Below, in pieces: positions 60,501 through 64,000 of a stretch of DNA of 64,000 nucleotides. A program made the translations under genes and the position numbers. Under the pieces are notes generated by a model. The model saw only the letters and a list, made by a program, of their open reading frames with translations, searched no databases and was not told the DNA's origin. Where the stretch lies: assembly GCA_017163975.1 (NCBI GenBank), contig JAFFSR010000227.1, forward strand, positions 2,418,001 through 2,482,000. Direction: 5' to 3'. The DNA comes from Anastatus disparis. Lineage: Eukaryota > Arthropoda > Insecta > Hymenoptera > Eupelmidae. Position 1 is the first letter of the stretch, and the number at the start of each line of letters is the position of its first letter.

Positions 60501-63091
60501 TTTACATGCTTTGATTTTTTTTGTACGCGAAAAGAAAAATTTTTAACAAAATGAAACATTGTAAATTTAACTTATTTGTTAAACAATTTTGAAAAATATA
60601 AAGTTATAGAATTTTTAAGAATTATTTATTAAAAATTTTCTAAATAACTTTATATCTCGTATCATTAAAAGTAAATACCGAAGAAAGAAGAATCTAGAAC
60701 TACGCCGTTTATTTTCCCCTATACCCGTTTGCTCTTTCCTTCTCTTTCTCACACACAGAGTTTTTCGCCGGCCGCTACATAACGCGCGCGCGCTCAAAAT
60801 AAAAACAAAAAACAGCTGACACCGCTTATATCTATATATATATAAGTATCCTCCGAACCCTTTATGTGAAACGTAGTATATATAAGAAGCTAAGCAATTT
60901 ATTCGATACATGGAAACTAATGCTTAAGGAAGTTGTAATGAGGAAGAAAAATATAATAAAAATGAGGGAAGGATAAGTTTAATTTTAGGAAAAGAAAATA
61001 AAATTTTTTCTTCAAAAATTTTTATTACGTGCTATCGGAGTGTATATACGCAAGTTGGAAGGCGACACGAAATTCCGAAGAAAGCAAGAATAAGGAAGAA
61101 GAAATGTTTCGGCAACGTCGCCTTATTTTCTCGTTTATTATATATTTGAAGAAAGAAAAAATCGAAGAATCTAAACAATGATATCGAAATATATGCTTCG
61201 TTTTCTATGTTGAAACAGTTGTTGAATGCTTTACGATATAACTGTCAGGATTTTAACGATCTAAGGAAATATCGCAAGTATGTTGATGACGTAAAATATG
61301 ATTTATGTCGTAAATCTTATAGTAAAGGTGTTATTTCAGACTTTTTTTTTTCTTTTTTTCAAATTTCGCGATGATTGCTAGCGTGCTTTCGTTTATCTTT
61401 TGCAGACTCAATCAATGGTTGGATTGTATGGACAGCTGTGTATTTTCTTTGCTTTGAAAATGAAGCAAAATACAATACGAAGAAAAATTACTTTTCTGAA
61501 TTATGGATCTCGGAAATTTATCAAACGTATAAAATTTTATCATTGTTATGATATTATTGCATGCATATTAAAAAAAAAAAATTATAATTTCAACTGCTGT
61601 TACAATATATCTGAAAAAAACTTTATTTGACTAAAGTAATAATTTCAAATAAAGTTTTAAAAAATTTTGTTGGAATTTATTATTATTTACTCGTGTATTT
61701 CGTGATCAATAATAGACATAACGTTTAACTTGGATTTTCTCACATTTATCGTATTCCAAAATATTAACAACATCGATGTTATCAAATTTTACATCCATAA
61801 AATGAGAAATAAAAGAAACTAAAACCGCACATTAGCTTTTATTTCGCAACGATAACAATATTCTCCAAACAGAATTTCCAGTCTCGATACAAGAAGAATG
61901 ACGCACCGAAGCGTACATGTAAGAACGAAAAAAAACGTAAAGAGCAAAGAAGAAAAAGAAAGGGAGGAGAAAAAATTGAAGTACCGCGATGAAGCTTAAA
62001 TCTCTCACAGGAAATATTTGAGAAAAGAAGGAAATAGAAAACGGAAAAAAATTATATTTCAGCTGGGTATGGCTTTAAATATATAGAAAATAAGATTTTT
62101 TGCTATCATATACTTTTTCACGTCTTAAAAGTCTCTTTTTATTTTCCACGCCCATTTCTCTGGTGGTTCTACACGTATATAGATATATTCTTTTTCTTCC
62201 CGAGTAACCTTTTCACTTCGGCGCGGGCCGAACCCCGCCAAGCGAAGGCGTCCGCCTGCCAAAAATTACGCACTTCTGTAAATCTTTTCAACTCACTAAT
62301 TATTTCTTTGTTGTCTACTTTCTTTCCTTTTTTACTCCTGATCCGATTTTGTACAACGTCGAAAATAATTCGATTTCTATTTACCACATACTACATTTCT
62401 TTTTTTTAGTTCTCATACTTTTTTTTTTTTATTTTTGGTTTTTTCTTCCTTTTGAAATTTTTTAACGGTTCATCATCCAGAAAATCTTTTATTAATTAAT
62501 CACTCTTTTATTTTCATTAAAAATTTACATATGAAAATACATAGTTTCAGTTATATAACGCGATATTATACAAAATCTATCGATTTTCGCTGGCCATCGG
62601 ACCACGCCGCCACCACCCTCACCCATCTGCCCGACCGGAGCCAAGGCCCAACTGAGAGATTTGGTTTAAAAAGGTTACTCGGGTTATTTCCAACTTCTTT
62701 CTATATACACTCCCTACGGCTTTCTATATAGCTCTAACAGTTGGTGAGGCGCGCGAGAACGAGGCACACACACACACCAAGCGAGGCGGAAGTGAAGTAG
62801 TGAGGCAAGAGAGAACTCGCGCGAATATATATCTATATAACGTATTTTTATATGCATTACATATATATGTTACCTTTAGGTTAAAAATCATATGTAAAAG
62901 GAGAAAAAGCCTTTCTTTTTAAACATCGAAATATATCCTTAAAAAAATCATGAACCTGTACGAACGCATATTTTAACACCGGTTTGATTATTATTTTTTT
63001 TCTCTCTCTCTCTTTAGCTTACCTTGATGATGAGCTCGATCTCGGGTACATCGCCGTTGCTTGTGCCGTTTTCGTGACCGTCGTCCGCCAT
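24449..63091 (-). CDS. Clic: CLIC, chloride intracellular channel / GST-fold redox protein (four coding exons)
   Basis: The exons are 63091-63023, 27642-27337, 26099-25773 and 24529-24449, encoding 23+102+109+26 = 260 residues. Every junction is GT-AG and phase 0. The protein aligns closely with Drosophila Clic, also 260 residues. The N-terminal thioredoxin-like half contains RRKGACLFCQEYFMDLYLLA; Cys35 sits at the position of the family's redox cysteine, and this is the segment proposed to insert into membranes. The C-terminal helical GST half contains RFLTGDTMCCFDCELMPRLQ and SCPADQDIINHYKLQ. CLICs exist in soluble and membrane forms, act in glutathione-dependent redox chemistry and ion conductance, and localise to mitochondria and ER in flies. 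The gene is notable for a first intron of about 35.4 kb. The start at 63091 gives MADDGHENGTSNGDVPEIEL, matching the insect N terminus. Confidence 0.97.
25773..26099 (-). CDS. Clic: CLIC exon 3 (helical GST C-terminal domain)
   Basis: The 109 codons run from KLKLLLLNAKDKDKDPKSSS to DIINHYKLQQ. The lysine-rich loop DKDKDPKSSS sits where other insects have a variable loop. TGDTMCCFDCELMPRLQHIR is the best-conserved block of the family. Acceptor TTTGCAG and donor GTTAGT flank the exon. Confidence 0.95.
26114..26210. repeat. 38-39-bp tandem repeat beside CLIC exon 3 acceptor
   Basis: Two full units start at 26121 and 26160 and a partial third at 26198. Each reads GATTTTT, then TATTTAAATAAATTATATT, then a run of T and A. 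On the minus-strand transcript it lies directly upstream of the exon 3 acceptor, so it may affect the branch-point region. Confidence 0.8.
26926..27116 (+). mobile_element. tRNA-derived SINE, copy 1
   Basis: The 5' part has an A-box-like TGGCTCACTCGGTAGAGCG (from 26936) and a B-box-like GGTTCCGAGTTCAAATCCC (26973-26991), the internal RNA polymerase III promoter of a tRNA. The anticodon-loop region resembles tRNA-Thr. Unlike a tRNA, no acceptor stem pairs. The sequence continues into a roughly 110-base body shared with the copy at 34596: ACATGTGCTTTGTTTACAAA, CCTCCGTCGCTAATTAG and GCGACGTTAAATAA. It lies in CLIC intron 2, antisense to the gene. Confidence 0.9.
27337..27642 (-). CDS. Clic: CLIC exon 2 (thioredoxin-like domain)
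   Basis: The 102 codons run from ASTIDGRRKGACLFCQEYF to KDVATLVENLFS. The exon holds the CLFC cysteine pair near residues 35-38, the putative membrane segment that follows, and the PPILIDNGDAILENEKIERH block (a cis-proline region in GST folds). Acceptor ATTTCAG and donor GTAAGT are strong. Confidence 0.96.
29972..30036. other. pre-miRNA-sized imperfect hairpin
   Basis: The arms GTTTTAGATT (29971 on) and AATCTAAAA pair at the base, and a perfect apical stem GTACTTTCA / TGAAAGTAC encloses the loop TTATG. Partial pairing lies in between (TATTTCAGTG against the complement of GTACGCCGGTATG). Total length is about 65 bases, similar to a microRNA precursor. I recognise no known insect microRNA seed in it. 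It lies in CLIC intron 1 and could fold on either strand. Confidence 0.35.
33551..33578. repeat. perfect 12-bp inverted repeat with 4-base loop
   Basis: TGATAAAATATA and TATATTTTATCA are exact reverse complements separated by TTTA. The arms consist almost wholly of A and T, so it may be chance in this AT-rich intron. Confidence 0.6.
34596..34790 (+). mobile_element. tRNA-derived SINE, copy 2
   Basis: This copy has the same structure as that at 26926: A-box TGGCTCAGTCGGTAGAGCG (from 34606), B-box GAGTTCGAATCCC (34651-34663), then the shared body ending GGCGACGTTAAATAAA. It differs from copy 1 by scattered substitutions and small indels. Its boxes are closer to functional consensus. It lies in CLIC intron 1. 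Confidence 0.9.
39686..40583. mobile_element. about 0.9-kb element with CCCTGGTAGAAA terminal inverted repeats
   Basis: The left end reads CCCTGGTAGAAAATGAAAC and the right end, reversed, reads CCCTGGTAGAAATTTGAAC. Subterminal sequences are also related in inverted order: TTTTATGGCCATTTC near the left end, and TTTATGACCATTTTC reading in from the right. There is no transposase frame, so it is best called a non-autonomous DNA transposon. Target-site duplications are not evident (flanks TATAGCGA and GAATAAGA), so the superfamily is not assigned. Confidence 0.7.
45488..45515. repeat. CT microsatellite
   Basis: This is an uninterrupted run of about 14 CT units in CLIC intron 1. On the transcribed strand it is a GA run, of the type that GAGA-binding proteins recognise. 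It is likely polymorphic. Confidence 0.9.
62199..62683. repeat. perfect 15-bp inverted repeat 455 bases apart
   Basis: CCCGAGTAACCTTTT at 62199-62213 and its exact reverse complement AAAAGGTTACTCGGG at 62669-62683 flank a region close to CLIC exon 1. The match does not extend outward or inward. It may be a pair of binding sites for one factor, or remnant ends of an element. Confidence 0.55.
62580..62720 (-). promoter_or_regulatory. GC-rich island, possible alternative CLIC promoter or leader exon
   Basis: This is among the richest GC segments of the intron (GGACCACGCCGCCACCACCC). Read on the minus strand it contains CTCAGTTGG, an initiator-like sequence, and then GCAGATGG followed by GTGAGGG, a good splice donor. 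A transcript starting here could join exon 2 and bypass the exon 1 start codon. This is inference from sequence signals only. Confidence 0.25.
63023..63091 (-). CDS. Clic: CLIC exon 1 (N terminus)
   Basis: The 23 codons MADDGHENGTSNGDV...IELIIK end in AAG followed by the donor GTAAGC. The start context is AGAATGG. The DVPEIELIIK stretch continues in frame into ASTIDGRRKG of exon 2, exactly as in the fly protein, which ties this exon to the gene 35 kb away. Confidence 0.94.
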
Positions 63092-64000
63092 TCTATCTGT
63101 CTCTCTTTCACTCGCTTGTATTACAAAGTATGCGTGTTATCCTTCTCCCCTTTATTTCTTTTTTTATCTTATTCCTCCTCTCACTTGTTCGAAGCTTATA
63201 GCTTTAACTTCTCTCGAGTAGCTTTTACAATTTTTTTAATCCTTTTACAAGACTCACGTATATCTGACGTGTATTTTCTAATTTTTTTTTTTTCTTTTTT
63301 AAAGATAAGGCACTTGTATTTTATATGTGCGTATCGATAAAAGTATGCGTATTTAAACTTTCTACGTAGTCGCGTACTTTTATTTTTTGACAGGATATCA
63401 GCACGAGAGCGAAAGTACGATAATTTGAACGTTTGAAAAAAAAGAGCAACTAGAAATCAGGAATTGTGTATATAAATGCGGCACTGCGAACCAAAAAGCA
63501 ATTGAATATAATACCAACGGAAGCACGGAGAACACTATGGAAGCTCACGAGTTACTGACGCAGACAGAGAACGACGATGGAAAGCAAACGCGCGGCTTTG
63601 CATCCCCACCTCTTTGCTCTCCGTTACTCCGGTATTTCTTTATCCTTCTCTAATCAACAGTTTATATGTTACTGGTTTTTGTACGCCTTGCTAGCGATCC
63701 CGCGCGCCTTTCGGTTGATAAACACATTACGTTTTGTAAGCCGAACGTTTTTACAGGGTGCAGGATTTATTCGAAAGATGATTTTAAATTGATATTGTGA
63801 TATAATATTTTGAAAGAATATTGATAGAGTAATTGCATTTGTTGATGAAAAAATTTTGTATAATTTATAAATTTGAGAAAATTTGATTTTACAGAAAATT
63901 AATTTATTGACGGATGATAAGTTAGATTTCGAATTTTTCAAATGTTCATTTAATTATTGATAATTCACTATTTGTATTTGGAAAAATAACAATTTGTATT
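63092..64000 (-). promoter_or_regulatory. CLIC 5' leader and promoter region
   Basis: Upstream of the CLIC start codon, GC-richer sequence at about 63500-63640 contains, on the minus strand, GCGTCAGTAACTCGTG, which fits an arthropod initiator (TCAGT). No other gene is seen to the window edge. I infer transcription starting about 450-500 bases before the ATG. The segment from 63790 to 64000 is plain AT-rich sequence. Confidence 0.35.

Larger units (their letters stand above)
27643..63022 (-). other. CLIC intron 1 (about 35.4 kb), no nested gene recognised
   Basis: The intron runs from the GTAAGC donor after exon 1 to the ATTTCAG acceptor of exon 2. It is AT-rich and contains one SINE, one TIR element, hairpins and microsatellites. 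Short GC-richer islands recur at about 31.0, 35.3, 37.65, 42.0, 45.2, 51.4, 53.2, 57.9, 59.6 and 62.6 kb. Frames longer than 60 codons in it look random. The islands could be enhancers, alternative leader exons or old insertions. Confidence 0.7.

Noticed and set aside
62169..62387. 72-codon minus-strand ORF near CLIC exon 1
   Set aside because: It has a charged composition but no family resemblance. It overlaps a GC-rich island, which lengthens open frames by itself.
1..64000. CRISPR arrays, operons or bacterial insertion sequences
   Set aside because: The window is clearly eukaryotic, with spliced genes, and no array of regularly spaced repeats was seen.

Overview
The window is a piece of an AT-rich animal nuclear genome. 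It has spliced genes with GT-AG introns, long gene-poor stretches, tRNA-derived SINEs and small DNA-transposon-like elements. The proteins look insect-like: the CLIC protein is close to the Drosophila Clic sequence as I remember it, and is also 260 residues. A hymenopteran is my best guess, held with low confidence.

Five protein genes can be assembled exon by exon. From left to right they are NIP7 (minus, last residues outside the window), a cytochrome b561 family gene (plus), SYF2 (plus), TAB2 (minus, convergent with SYF2) and CLIC (minus). The first four lie within 14 kb and have mostly short introns. CLIC covers 24449-63091 because its first intron is about 35.4 kb. That intron makes up more than half of the window and I recognise no nested gene in it. 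The genes belong to unrelated processes: 60S ribosome biogenesis, ascorbate-linked electron transfer, splicing, TAK1 signalling, and a GST-fold chloride-channel or redox protein. Nothing suggests that they work as one system.

The non-coding part holds a tRNA-Thr-like SINE family (two long copies and one fragment), a complex element built of nested inverted repeats near 17.4-18.1 kb, a roughly 0.9-kb element with CCCTGGTAGAAA terminal inverted repeats at 39.7-40.6 kb, two short tandem repeats, a 47-nt strictly alternating purine-pyrimidine tract, several hairpins, and GC-richer islands at the likely promoters.

The observation most worth checking is that three neighbouring genes each show a problem of about one base: TAB2 exon 2, the SYF2 C terminus and the last CYB561 junction. 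A further weak case is the TAB2 terminal exon. This could mean indel errors in the assembly or real changes. I found no previously undescribed multi-gene system.
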